A stretch of DNA of 64,000 nt from Streptomyces justiciae (GCF_015163075.1 NZ_JADDXU010000029.1:38272-102271); one strand, 5' to 3'; shown: positions 17,540 to 26,331, counted from the first letter of the stretch. Numbers and translations are program-made. The notes: generated by a model from the sequence alone, not told the origin.

Positions 17540-17710
17540 ATGACCCACGACAAGAAGCACCCCGAGACGGCCACGGAGCAAGTGCTGCGCAAGATCGAGG
17601 AGGCGGAACGCCACACCCGGGAGACCGAGGAACAGCGCCGCCGCCGGGGCGAGGCCGGCGAGGCCATCACCCCCAACACCCGCGCCCAGGAGGAGTCCGA
17701 GGGCGACTAG
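17540..17710 (+). CDS. Small charged hypothetical protein
   Basis: A 56-residue, highly charged, probably helical protein (EQVLRKIEEAERHTRETEEQ core) without membrane segment or known domain. GAGAGAGGA upstream of the ATG gives a good ribosome site, and the gene is 14 bases downstream of the Ppx/GppA gene, so it is likely cotranscribed. Function unknown; it is not recognised as a family. Confidence 0.65.
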   Translation: MTHDKKHPETATEQVLRKIEEAERHTRETEEQRRRRGEAGEAITPNTRAQEESEGD

Positions 17711-17728
17711 GGCGCCCTCCCGAGGGAG

Positions 17729-17762
17729 ACGCCGTCGCCGGTGTCTGAGACAGCGGCGGCGT
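17729..17762 (+). terminator. Hairpin after the 56-codon gene
   Basis: A 10-bp stem with one G-T wobble (17729-17738 with 17753-17762) and a 14-base loop, 18 bases after the stop. Confidence 0.55.
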
Positions 17763-17885
17763 CCGAGGCCGCCGTACCGCCTTCTCCCGTGAAGCGCGCC
17801 GTGAACCCCATCTCCCTGGCGGGCCCCATAACGTCCGTGTATACGACGGCTGTTACGCAGCTCGGGGCTGCCCGGCCGGTTTCCG

Positions 17886-17961
17886 CCGCTGCCCGGCATC
17901 CCCGGGCAGCGGACTTGACTGCGAGGGCCGGCCGGGTGGCCCCACTCCGCCCGGCCGGCCC
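17886..17961. terminator. Double hairpin in the convergent intergenic region
   Basis: Two perfect hairpins lie in tandem: an 11-bp stem (17886-17896 with 17902-17912) and a 12-bp stem (17925-17936 with 17950-17961). They separate the 56-codon gene from the convergent inhibitor gene and probably stop transcription from both sides. The rest of 17711-18054 holds no gene. Confidence 0.75.
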
Positions 17962-18054
17962 CCGGTGCGAGATCGCAGGGGTCCTCGTGACAGCGCCCGC
18001 GCTCCCCAGCCACGGGCTGCCGTCCGGTTTCACGGGAACCCCGCGACCCCGGCC

Positions 18055-18477
18055 CTAGAAGGTGAAGAGGCTGGCCCCGAGGGAGCCCTTCACGCACTCG
18101 TTGGCGAAGGTGCGCTCGTAGGAGACGCGTCTGCCCTGCCAGACCCCGTCGACGGTGACGACCACGGGGTCGTACTCCTTGGTGCACTGCACGTCGTCAC
18201 GGGCCTGGAACGCGTCGAGGTCGCCGCCCACGCCGCGCAGTTCGGCACAGGCCAGAGCCGCCGCGGGATGTGTGCCGGAGGCGGTCGGCGCGCAGGTCAG
18301 GGTGACCGCGCGGGCCGGGGTGACGGTGGCGGCGCTGTCGCCGTGGCCCAGGGTGAGGACCAGGGCGGAGGGGGCGTAGAGCGAGTCCGGGGCGGCCAGG
18401 GCGGCTCCGGTGAGGGGGCCGCAGACGGCGCCGGCCGTGAGGGCGAGGGTCGCTGCCCAGCGCGCGGTGTTCCGCAT
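18055..18477 (-). CDS. Subtilisin-inhibitor-like (SSI) secreted protease inhibitor
   Basis: A 140-residue secreted protein. Residues 1-28 are a signal peptide (ending AALAA); the mature part starts near APDSLYAPSALVLTL, a hallmark of the Streptomyces subtilisin inhibitor family. The two disulfides should be Cys62-Cys77 and Cys98-Cys128. The reactive-site loop CTKEYDP puts Lys100 at P1, so it should inhibit trypsin-like or plasmin-like enzymes better than subtilisin. The start is the second of two close ATGs because GGAAGG is adjacent to the first (18486) and nine bases from the second (18477). It stands alone after double hairpins. Confidence 0.93.
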   Translation of the reverse strand: MRNTARWAATLALTAGAVCGPLTGAALAAPDSLYAPSALVLTLGHGDSAATVTPARAVTLTCAPTASGTHPAAALACAELRGVGGDLDAFQARDDVQCTKEYDPVVVTVDGVWQGRRVSYERTFANECVKGSLGASLFTF

Positions 18478-18801
18478 GGTGTGCATCCTTCCGCTGATAC
18501 GAGGGTGGTGCCGCGCCCGGCACGGTCGGTGCCGGGGCGGCGAGCGCGAGTCTGCCGAGTCCGCGGCCGGAACACACATCGACCCCACGCGTTTCAGTAA
18601 CCTTGCGTGTTGAATCAGTGGCGCGAAGTCACGGAATTCGAACACCGGAGCCCAGTAACCACGCGGCTCTTGATCGTCTTCACCGACCGAATGGCCGGTT
18701 CACACCCGCTCCGCAATCGGCCTGAAACATTCCGGTTGAGCTCTCGGCGCACTCCGTCCCGACCCCTTGCGTTCACGCTCCGGCGGAGTAATCGTCATTA
18801 C
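18478..18801. other. Divergent promoter region
   Basis: 324 bases without a gene between the SSI gene and a rightward hypothetical gene. It is less GC-rich towards its right end and must carry both promoters. No palindrome strong enough to call an operator was found. Confidence 0.5.
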
Positions 18802-19365
18802 ATGATTACAACAGAGCAACGAGAGAAGCTGCGCGGCTGGTTCGCCGGGCGGCTGCCCGACGACCTCTTCGAGGAACTGGCCGAACTGACCGTCGACCGT
18901 GAGGAGATCACCGTCATCGGCCGCATCCCCGCACCCCGGCTGGCCGAGGGCGCCTCGGCCACCGAGCGGGAGGCGGCCGTGCAGAGCCGGATGCAGGAGT
19001 TCCGGGAGCGCACCCGCGAGGCCCGGATCGAGGTGGCCCGCGAGGCCGAGCACCGGTTCCGGCGCAAGGTGTCCTGGGGTGTGGAGTGCGCCGGGGAACG
19101 CGCCCTGTTCACGCATGTGGCCGCGCCCGTGATGACCCGGCTGCGGCAGCCCGAGCGCCAGGTCCTGGACACGCTCATCGCGGGCGGCGTGGCCCGCAGC
19201 CGCAGCGACGCGCTCGCCTGGTGCGTCCGCCTGGTCCAGAAGCACACCGACGACTGGCTCACCGAACTGCGCGACTCCCTCGAACATGTGCAGCGGGTAC
19301 GAGCCCAGGGTCCCGACACGGAACCGGAGGACACCCCTGCCGAGGGAGCCGACGACACCGAGTGA
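18802..19365 (+). CDS. Hypothetical cytoplasmic protein
   Basis: A 187-residue soluble protein rich in Glu and Arg, with a long predicted helix (about 50-95, EREAAVQSRMQEFRERTREA) and an acidic C-terminus. The segment LDTLIAGGVARSRSDALAWCVRLV resembles a helix-turn-helix or ribbon-helix-helix-like end, but this is only an impression. No family is recognised. The first ATG after an AT-richer upstream region was chosen as start. Confidence 0.7.
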   Translation: MITTEQREKLRGWFAGRLPDDLFEELAELTVDREEITVIGRIPAPRLAEGASATEREAAVQSRMQEFRERTREARIEVAREAEHRFRRKVSWGVECAGERALFTHVAAPVMTRLRQPERQVLDTLIAGGVARSRSDALAWCVRLVQKHTDDWLTELRDSLEHVQRVRAQGPDTEPEDTPAEGADDTE

Positions 19366-19571
19366 TGGAGGTTTCGTACATCCGCGGCGCGAAGGATGGA
19401 TGAACCGTCCTCTGGTGCGGCCCTCGACCGCGGCCTTACCGTCGGCAGACCCCCGAGAGGACGGCCTCCTCTCCCGCCGCACACCCCCGCGACGACGACC
19501 GGCCGCCCCCGACAAGCCCCTCCCCCGCGCCACGACGCGCTCCACCGCCGGTCCCCCTCGCTGGAGCCCCC

Positions 19572-21155
19572 TTGTCCCCGCAGCCCGACCCCTCGTCCGC
19601 GCCGTCCCTGACCGAGGTCGAGACCCACGGTGTCGACCGCATCCCCGACGCGGACCGCACCGCCACCCCGCTGGACCTGTTCCGGCTCGCCTTCGGCGGC
19701 GCCAACACCTTCTCCACCTGTGTGCTGGGCGCCTTCCCGATCCTGTTCGGCCTCTCCTTCTGGCAGGGCCTCGCGGCCACCCTGCTGGGCGTCGTCGCGG
19801 GGGCGCTGATCCTGTGTCCGATGGCGGTGTTCGGGCCGGTCAACGGCACCAACAACGCCGTCTCCTCCTCGGCGCACCTGGGCGTGCACGGCCGGGTGGT
19901 CGGCTCCTTCCTCTCCCTGCTGACGGCGATCGCGTTCTTCTCCATCTCGGTGTGGAGCTCCGGCGACGCCCTGGTCGGCGGCGCCCACCGGCTGTTCGGG
20001 CTGCCGCGCGGCGATCTGAGCTACGTCGTGGCGTACGCGCTGTTCGCGTGTCTGGTCCTCGCGGTGTGCGTGTACGGCTTCCGCTTCATGCTGTTCGTCA
20101 ACAAGGTCGCGGTGACCTCGGCGAGCGTGCTGTTCGTGGTCGGCGCGATCGCCTTCGCCGGCGACTTCGACCCGTCGTACGCGGGCGTCTTCACGGACTC
20201 GGCGGACGCGGCCACGCAGTCCCTGTTCTGGCCGTCCTTCATCGGCGCCGCACTGATCGTCCTGTCGAACCCGGTGTCGTTCGGCGCGTTCCTCGGCGAC
20301 TGGTCGCGCTACATCCCGGCGAGCACCCCGCGCCGCCGCGTGATCGGCGCGGCGTTCCTGTCGCAGATCGCCACGCTGCTGCCGTTCCTGTTCGGCCTGG
20401 CGACGGCCAGCATCATCGCGACCAAGGCCCCGGACTACGTCGACCCGGCCGCCCCCGACTTCGTGGGCGGACTGCTCGCCATCTCGCCGAGCTGGTTCTT
20501 CCTGCCGGTGTGTCTGCTGGCCCTGATCGGCGGCATGTCGACGGGCACGACCGCGCTGTACGGCACCGGCCTCGACTTCTCCTCGGTGTTCCCGCGGCTG
20601 TCCCGGGTGCAGGCGACGCTGCTGGTCGGCGTGGCGTCGATCGCGTTCATCTTCATCGGGCGGTTCGGCCTGAACCTCGTCCAGTCGATCTCGACGTTCG
20701 CCACGATGATCATCACCTGCACCACGCCGTGGATGGTCGTGATGATCCTGGGCTTCTGGACCCGGCGCGGCTGGTACGACCCGGACGCGCTCCAGGTCTT
20801 CAACCGCCGTCAGCGCGGCGGCCGTTACTGGTTCGCGCACGGCTGGAACTGGCGCGGCATGACCGCCTGGTGGGTCTCCGCGCTGCTCGGTGTGCTGTTC
20901 ACCAACATCCCGGGCCAGTTCGTGGGCCCGCTGGGCGACCTCGCGAACGGCGTCGACATCAGCCTGCCGCTGTCGCTGGTGGTCTCCGCGGTGCTGTTCC
21001 TGACGCTGCTGCGGGTGTTCCCCGAACCGCGGGCCGTGTACGGGCCGGAGGGCGCGCGGCTCGCACGGACCGTCGACGTGCCGGTGCCGGCCATCACCGG
21101 ACCGGGCGCGGTGCCCGGCGAGCCGGAGCCCGTGGCGGCGGCGAACGGCGGCTGA
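19572..21155 (+). CDS. NCS1-family purine/cytosine-type permease
   Basis: A 527-residue membrane protein with about 12 hydrophobic helices. The motif FGGANTFSTCVLGAFPILFGLSFWQG matches the first helix of NCS1 nucleobase/allantoin/hydantoin permeases, and FGAFLGDWSRYIP is a further family landmark. It imports a nucleobase or related heterocycle with a cation. The TTG start at 19572 has CTGGAG upstream at short spacing; no ATG or GTG precedes the conserved region. The two 2-hydroxyacid genes follow on the same strand and may share its transcript. Confidence 0.92.
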   Translation: MSPQPDPSSAPSLTEVETHGVDRIPDADRTATPLDLFRLAFGGANTFSTCVLGAFPILFGLSFWQGLAATLLGVVAGALILCPMAVFGPVNGTNNAVSSSAHLGVHGRVVGSFLSLLTAIAFFSISVWSSGDALVGGAHRLFGLPRGDLSYVVAYALFACLVLAVCVYGFRFMLFVNKVAVTSASVLFVVGAIAFAGDFDPSYAGVFTDSADAATQSLFWPSFIGAALIVLSNPVSFGAFLGDWSRYIPASTPRRRVIGAAFLSQIATLLPFLFGLATASIIATKAPDYVDPAAPDFVGGLLAISPSWFFLPVCLLALIGGMSTGTTALYGTGLDFSSVFPRLSRVQATLLVGVASIAFIFIGRFGLNLVQSISTFATMIITCTTPWMVVMILGFWTRRGWYDPDALQVFNRRQRGGRYWFAHGWNWRGMTAWWVSALLGVLFTNIPGQFVGPLGDLANGVDISLPLSLVVSAVLFLTLLRVFPEPRAVYGPEGARLARTVDVPVPAITGPGAVPGEPEPVAAANGG

Positions 21156-21236
21156 CCCCGGTGTTCTGACCGGCCCTTACTCGCCAGTATCGTCGGAGCG
21201 CAGCGCGTTCTCAGCGACGAGAGGCGGGACCCACGG

Positions 21237-22406
21237 ATGGCCAAGCACTGGGCGGACTTCCAGTACGAGATCTATCTCAACGGACTGTCAGGAGCCGTAC
21301 CGCGGCTCCCGACCGACCTGACCCGCCTGGAGGAGCTCACCGAGCAGCGGCTCGGGCCGGGGCCGGTCGGGTACGTGGCGGGCAGCGCCGGTGACGGGAG
21401 CACCGCCCGCGCCAACCGGGCGGCCCTGGAACGCCGTCGGATCGTGCCGCGCATGCTGCGGGACGTGCACGAGCGGGACCTCGCCGTCGAGGTCCTCGGC
21501 CGGTCCCTGCCCGCCCCGCTGGCACTGGCACCGGTCGGCGTGCTGTCGATCATGCACCCGGACGCCGAGTCGGCCGCCGCCCGGGCCGCCGCCGCGCAGG
21601 GCGTGCCGTACATCCTGTCCTCGGCCTCCAGCACGCCGATGGAGCAGGTCGCGGAGGCGATGGGGGACGCCGAGCGCTGGTTCCAGCTGTACTGGCCCAA
21701 GGACCCCGAGGTCGCCCGGAGCTTCCTGCGGCGGGCCAAGGCGTCCGGGTTCACGGTGCTCGTCGTCACGCTGGACACTCCCCTGCTGGCGTGGCGGCCC
21801 CGCGACCTGGACCAGGCGTATCTGCCGTTCCTGCACGGCGTCGGCACCGCCAACTACTTCTCCGACCCGGCGTTCCAGGCGGCCCTGGCCAAGCCGGTGC
21901 ACGAGGACCCGAACGCGGCGGTGCTGCACTTCGTGGGCATGTTCGCGGACCCCGCGAAGACCTGGCCGGACCTGGCGTTCCTGCGCGAGAACTGGGACGG
22001 CCCGATCGTGCTGAAGGGCATCCAGCACCCGGACGACGCGCGGCTGGCCGCCGATGCCGGGATGGACGGCGTGGTCGTTTCCAACCACGGGGGCCGGCAG
22101 GTCGCCGGGGCGATCGGCGCGGCCGACGCGCTGCCCCTGGTCGCCGAGGCGGTCGGCGACCGGCTCACCGTCCTCTTCGACAGCGGCATCCGCACCGGCG
22201 ACGACGTTTTCAAGGCGCTCGCGCTCGGCGCCCGGGCGGTGCTCGTCGGACGGCCGTACGTCTACGGCCTCGGCCTCGACGGTCAGGCCGGCGTCGAGCA
22301 TGTGATCCGCTGTCTGCTCGCCGAACTCGACCTCACCCTCGCACTGTCCGGACACGCCACGCCCACCACCGTGAGCCCCGCCGACCTCACGGAGGACCCC
22401 GTATGA
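21237..22406 (+). CDS. FMN-dependent alpha-hydroxy acid oxidase (lactate 2-monooxygenase-like)
   Basis: A 389-residue TIM-barrel flavoenzyme. PRMLRDVHERDL and LALAPVGVLSIMHPDAE at the start, the FMN-binding Lys in IVLKGIQHPDDA, and the catalytic His and Arg in VVSNHGGRQV all fit the L-2-hydroxyacid oxidase family. It would oxidise an L-2-hydroxy acid to the 2-oxo acid, or decarboxylate it if it acts as a lactate monooxygenase. It overlaps the next gene by four bases (ATGA), so the two are translated together. Confidence 0.92.
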   Translation: MAKHWADFQYEIYLNGLSGAVPRLPTDLTRLEELTEQRLGPGPVGYVAGSAGDGSTARANRAALERRRIVPRMLRDVHERDLAVEVLGRSLPAPLALAPVGVLSIMHPDAESAAARAAAAQGVPYILSSASSTPMEQVAEAMGDAERWFQLYWPKDPEVARSFLRRAKASGFTVLVVTLDTPLLAWRPRDLDQAYLPFLHGVGTANYFSDPAFQAALAKPVHEDPNAAVLHFVGMFADPAKTWPDLAFLRENWDGPIVLKGIQHPDDARLAADAGMDGVVVSNHGGRQVAGAIGAADALPLVAEAVGDRLTVLFDSGIRTGDDVFKALALGARAVLVGRPYVYGLGLDGQAGVEHVIRCLLAELDLTLALSGHATPTTVSPADLTEDPV

Positions 22407-23398
22407 CCGCCCCGAAGAACGTGCTCGCCGTCATCGCCCCGCACGTCGGAGGCCGGACCGCCGGTGCCGGGCTCGCCACGCTCTTCCCCGGCGACGCCGA
22501 GGTCACGGTCGTCGAGCGCGCGGACGAGAACCCGGCGGCGCTGCGCGCGGCGCACGTCGTCATCACGGCCCTCGCCCCGGTCACCGCCGAACACCTCGCC
22601 GCCGCGCCCGAGTTGCAGCTCGTACAGTGCGCGAGCCACGGCTTCGACTACGTCGACGTCGAGGCCGCCCGGGAACTCGGCGTGCCGGTCTGCACCATCG
22701 GCTCCAGCGGCGCCGAGGCGCAGAACGTGGCCGAGCAGACCTTCGCCCTGATGCTGGCACTGGCCAAGCAGCTGGTCCCGGCCCACACCGCGCTCGTCGA
22801 GGCCGACTGGGCGCTCCCCCGCCTCCAGCGGTCCCTGACCGAGCTGTCGGGCAAGACGCTGGGCATCGTCGGCCTGGGACAGATCGGGCGCGAAGTCGCC
22901 CGGCGCGCGGTCGCGTTCGACATGAACGTCGTCTACGCGGGACGGCGCCGGGTGCCGGAGGTGACGGAGGCACGGTTGGGCGGGGCCCGGCATGTGCCGC
23001 TCGACGAACTGCTGCGTGTCTCCGACTACGTCTCGCTGCACGCGCCCCTGACCGACGACACGCGCAACCTCCTCGACGCCTCGCGGCTCGCGCTGCTCAA
23101 GCCGACCGCGTTCGTCGTCAACACCGCGCGGGGCGCGCTGATCGACCAGGACGCCCTCGCCGACGCCCTGGAGAAGGGGGCCCTAGCCGGGGCGGGCATC
23201 GACGTCTTCGACCCCGAACCGCCCACCCCGGCCCTGCGGTTGCTGCGCGCCCCGAACGTGGTGCTGTCGCCGCACGTCGGGGGCGTCACCCGCGAGACGC
23301 TGGTGCGGATCGCCCTGGCGGCCGTCCAGAATGTGGCCGGCTACCTGGCGGGCGATCCGCCCCGGGACGTGGTCAGCGGGCCCGCCCCTGCTCGCTGA
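22403..23398 (+). CDS. D-2-hydroxyacid dehydrogenase
   Basis: A 331-residue NAD(P)-dependent dehydrogenase. The Rossmann motif is GLGQIG near 155-160; catalytic residues are Arg in NTARGALID, Glu in DPEPP and His in SPHVGG. It reduces 2-oxo acids to D-2-hydroxy acids or the reverse. Together with the upstream L-specific oxidase it could interconvert L- and D-hydroxy acids through a keto acid. The last 26 bases overlap the convergent sigma-lectin gene. Confidence 0.92.
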   Translation: MTAPKNVLAVIAPHVGGRTAGAGLATLFPGDAEVTVVERADENPAALRAAHVVITALAPVTAEHLAAAPELQLVQCASHGFDYVDVEAARELGVPVCTIGSSGAEAQNVAEQTFALMLALAKQLVPAHTALVEADWALPRLQRSLTELSGKTLGIVGLGQIGREVARRAVAFDMNVVYAGRRRVPEVTEARLGGARHVPLDELLRVSDYVSLHAPLTDDTRNLLDASRLALLKPTAFVVNTARGALIDQDALADALEKGALAGAGIDVFDPEPPTPALRLLRAPNVVLSPHVGGVTRETLVRIALAAVQNVAGYLAGDPPRDVVSGPAPAR

Positions 23399-24989
23399 GG
23401 TCCACGGCCCGCACGGACGGGGCGCCGGAGTCGGGGACCGACAGCGCGCCGGCGCTGGGCGAGACGGGGTCCGTCACCCAGCGCTGCTGGTCGGAGCCGT
23501 CACGGACCTTGACGACGATGTCGGAGTCCGGCTCCCCGCTGGTGGAGGTGACGGCGAGCTGCTCGTCCCAGCGGGTGAGCAACTCGCCCTGCACGGTGAT
23601 GTCGTAGCGCACGTCGGCGGCCCGTTTGCCCTTGTCGTCCGCGCAGGTGCCGAGGATGACCACCCCGGCGTCGGCGTGCGAGTCGAGGCACAGGTCGGGG
23701 TCGGCGGCACTGCGCAGCAGCCCGTCGTCCTCGTCGTACGTCCATTTCTGGGTGTCGTCGTCCGAGCAGGCCTCCAGCTCGGTCGCGGCGCCCTCCTTCA
23801 CCGCGCCCCGGATGTCGAGGCACAGGTCGGAGCCGACGTTGCGCAGCCTGGATCTGCTGGGCGCGAGGGGGAGTTGGGCGGTGCCCGGCGGGGACGCGGA
23901 GACGCCGTCCGGGGCCGACTCGCTGCCGGTGGCGCTGGTGGAGGCGGCCGGGTCGGCGCCGCCGTCGTCCGACCACAGGCTCGCGGCGAGCACACTGGCG
24001 ATCAGGCCGGCGGAGGCGAGGCCGACTCCGGTGAGCAGCACCCGGGAGGGGCGGGGCCCCTCGGGGGGACGGCGGCCGGGCGAGGGGATGCGGGACAGCA
24101 GCCGCCGGCGTCCGCCGCCGTGCCGGGCGCCGCCCTGTGCGCGGGAGCCCTGCGCGCCTTGCCCACGCCGGGAGTCGAGATAGCGGCGGGCTCCCCAGCC
24201 GAGCACGGCCTCGGCGAGCAGAATGCCCAACCCACCCTCGAAATGGCTGAGTTGTTCGGCCGCGAAACGGCAGTAGCGGCACTCGCCCAGATGCTGCTGG
24301 ACATCCGGCAACAGGGCTCCGCCGCGGCGAATCGGGACGTCGAGGAGGCGGTTGTAGAACCGGCAATCCTTGGTCGGCGCGAGTTCCCGATGGGCATGTA
24401 CACAACCCTCGCGGAATTTGTCACGCGCCTGTTCGAGCGCGGCCGAGGCGCTGACGGTGTCCATACCGAGCAGGGCGGCGGGGACGGCTATCGGCTCGGC
24501 CTCGACCTCGGTGTGCCAGAGCAGACAGCGGGCGACTCCGGGCAGCGCGAGGAATGACCGCTCGGCGAGTTTGCGATTTTCGGGCGTCATGGACTTCGCC
24601 GCCCGCATACCGCGACCGCCGGCGGGTTTCCCGAGGTCCGGAAGTACGCCGGATATTCGGTCCTCGGCCGACCACTCACGGACGGTGTCCCGCGCGCGCA
24701 CGAGCAGGCGGGGGCGCAGCGCGGTGGCCGGCTCACCGAGGGCGATCCGGTCGAGGACTTGGTGGAAGGCGGCCGCGGTGACCATGGAGGCCACCTCCGA
24801 GCGGGCGGCCAGGCAGATGACGGCGTACTCGTGGACCGGCTGCCAGTGACGCGCCATCAAAAGCGCGGCCGACTGGGCCGCCTCGCCGTCCGGACGGCCG
24901 CGGAGATGGGCGGCGAGGTCGTCGTCGGATTCCCCCGGGACTCCGCCGGGCGGCGGGTACGGAGGGCGAGGGGGGTGGGGGGTGGGCAC
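23373..24989 (-). CDS. Sigma-like / zinc finger / membrane helix / ricin-lectin fusion protein (copy 1)
   Basis: A 538-residue fusion. Residues about 30-225 look like a degenerate ECF-type sigma factor (region 2-like LMARHWQPVHEYAVICLA; region 4-like LPGVARCLLWHTEVEAEPIA). An HxxxCxxC zinc finger of the anti-sigma type follows (HLGECRYC, near 234-241). Next come an Arg/Pro-rich linker, one membrane helix (about 318-341), and an extracytoplasmic ricin-B-type lectin domain with QxW motifs (TQKWTYD, QQRWVTD). The likely role is sensing a glycan outside and changing transcription inside. The GTG start has GGAAGGAA eight bases upstream. A paralogue lies at 43833-45713. Actinobacterial ECF groups with carbohydrate-binding extensions are known in outline; the target genes here are not. 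Confidence 0.82.
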   Translation of the reverse strand: MPTPHPPRPPYPPPGGVPGESDDDLAAHLRGRPDGEAAQSAALLMARHWQPVHEYAVICLAARSEVASMVTAAAFHQVLDRIALGEPATALRPRLLVRARDTVREWSAEDRISGVLPDLGKPAGGRGMRAAKSMTPENRKLAERSFLALPGVARCLLWHTEVEAEPIAVPAALLGMDTVSASAALEQARDKFREGCVHAHRELAPTKDCRFYNRLLDVPIRRGGALLPDVQQHLGECRYCRFAAEQLSHFEGGLGILLAEAVLGWGARRYLDSRRGQGAQGSRAQGGARHGGGRRRLLSRIPSPGRRPPEGPRPSRVLLTGVGLASAGLIASVLAASLWSDDGGADPAASTSATGSESAPDGVSASPPGTAQLPLAPSRSRLRNVGSDLCLDIRGAVKEGAATELEACSDDDTQKWTYDEDDGLLRSAADPDLCLDSHADAGVVILGTCADDKGKRAADVRYDITVQGELLTRWDEQLAVTSTSGEPDSDIVVKVRDGSDQQRWVTDPVSPSAGALSVPDSGAPSVRAVDLSEQGRAR

Positions 24990-25498
24990 TGAGCGGGTTC
25001 CTTCCCACGCGCATGTGGTTCTGTGCTTCAACTCGCCGAAAAGGAGCGGGGACGGATGCGTCCTCTCCGGTGATGCGCGAGGAGCGTGAATTCATGGCGG
25101 CTCGTCCGGCCCGGTTCCCCACGGGACGAATGAAGACCCGGCCTTTACCCCCCGCACAGGTAGTTCACCCTTGCACAACGGGGTCATGGCCAACAAGGCA
25201 CTTGAGCAACATCAGCCTCATTGAAAGAAAGTCAGAAACGGGGTCGGCGCAGCTCTCCCCGCCCGGCTTTCGGTATTCCACACGCCCCGTGTGAAACACG
25301 CGCACGCGCCGGGGCACCGCGCACGCTCCCGGCGCGCACCACCCCGTAGTGCACTGGTACCGGCCCCTCGGAGGCCACGCACAGGACGGCGGCTCTCCTG
25401 TGCGCAACCGGCCGCCGACCCCGATCCTCCCGCCCTCGGTCGGCGGCCCCGAGGGCGGGCCGGGGTCGGCCAGGCCGACGGGCGCTTTGCGCGGACGA
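24990..25498. other. Upstream region of sigma-lectin gene, no gene
   Basis: About 500 bases without a credible gene. The left part must carry the promoter of the leftward sigma-lectin gene. The right part grades into the tandem repeat array. Confidence 0.55.
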
Positions 25499-25968
25499 GT
25501 CCCAGGACTGCCGGGCCGACCGGTGTGCCTCACACGACGCGTCCCAGACCTGCCGGGCCGACCGGTGCCCCGTGCAGCGCGTCCCCAGATCCGCCAGTCC
25601 GCCTGACGCCTCGCGGGACGCGTCCCAGATCTGCCGGCCGCCTGACGCCTCGCGCACCCGCGTCCCAGATCTGCCGGGCCAACTGACGCCCCGCGCGTCC
25701 GCGTCTCAGACCTGCCGGGCCGCCTGACGCCCCGCGCACCCGGGTCTCAGACCTGCCGGGCCAACTGACGCCCCGCGCGGCGCGTCCCAGATCTGCCGGC
25801 CGCCTGACGCCTCGCGCGTCCGCGTCCCAGACCTGCCGGGCCAACTGACGCCCCGCTCGTCCGCGTCCCAGACCTGCCGGGGCCGCCTGACGCCCCGCTC
25901 GTCCGCGTCCCAGACCTGCCGGGCCAACTGACGCCTCGCGCACCCGTGTCTCAGATCTGCCAGGAGCG
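25499..25968. repeat. Tandem array, about 12 units of 40-42 bp
   Basis: Units start at 25499, 25541, 25581, 25622, 25662, 25703, 25744, 25784, 25824, 25865, 25907 and 25948. The shared core is GTCCCAGAYCTGCCGGGCC followed by a CTGACGCC block. From the fourth unit on, two variants alternate: one reads GGGCCAACTGACG and the other GGCCGCCTGACG, so the real amplified unit may be an 80-82 bp dimer. The rightmost unit is the 3' end and stop codon of the Doc-like gene; the array therefore extends outward from that gene's end. Several units contain the palindrome CAGATCTG. Confidence 0.93.
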
Positions 25969-26328
25969 CAGTCGGTCGGCGGCGCCGTAGACGTCGGTCT
26001 TGCCGGAGATCAGGTCGCGGGCGAGGTCGACGAGGGCGCCGTAGGGCGGGTCGATGCCGACGCCGCTGACGAACATGTACGCCACCGCCGTCGCGCAGGC
26101 GAAGCGGGCGTTGGCCGACGGCAGCGGCTTGAGCAGGGCGAGGGTGTGCAGCAGCGCGGCGGCCCGCCAGGCGGGGTCGGAGTCCACGCCGAGCCTCGGT
26201 GGGTCGACGCGGTGCCGGGCGACGGCGGCCACCAACGCCGAGAAGTCGTTGATCGTGGGCTGGTCCGGCAGGACCTCTTCATGACGCTGGAGCAGCCAGG
26301 GGACGTCGATGTGGACGACGGAGGCCAT
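25951..26328 (-). CDS. Doc/Fic-like toxin with degenerate active-site motif
   Basis: A 125-residue protein of the size and helical pattern of Doc-type toxins. The segment HTLALLKPLPSANARFACAT corresponds to the Fic/Doc motif (normally HxFx-(D/N)AN(K/R)R): Asn73 and Arg75 are present, but the catalytic His is replaced by Lys67 and the Phe by Leu69. Kinase or AMP-transfer activity is therefore doubtful. It follows its antitoxin by three bases. The last codons (RSWQI stop) form the first unit of the tandem array. Confidence 0.8.
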   Translation of the reverse strand: MASVVHIDVPWLLQRHEEVLPDQPTINDFSALVAAVARHRVDPPRLGVDSDPAWRAAALLHTLALLKPLPSANARFACATAVAYMFVSGVGIDPPYGALVDLARDLISGKTDVYGAADRLRSWQI

Positions 26329-26331
26329 CGG

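Noticed and set aside
23373..24989. Frameshift fusion of a sigma gene with a lectin gene
   Set aside because: An independent paralogue at 43833-45713 has the same domain order, so the fusion is genuine.
25530..25943. Apparent leftward peptide with repeated WDA-like motifs
   Set aside because: It only translates the tandem array; the unit is 40-42 bp, not a multiple of three, so no frame is kept, and there is no ribosome site.
25499..25968. CRISPR array
   Set aside because: Units are contiguous and wholly similar, with no unique spacers and no cas genes.
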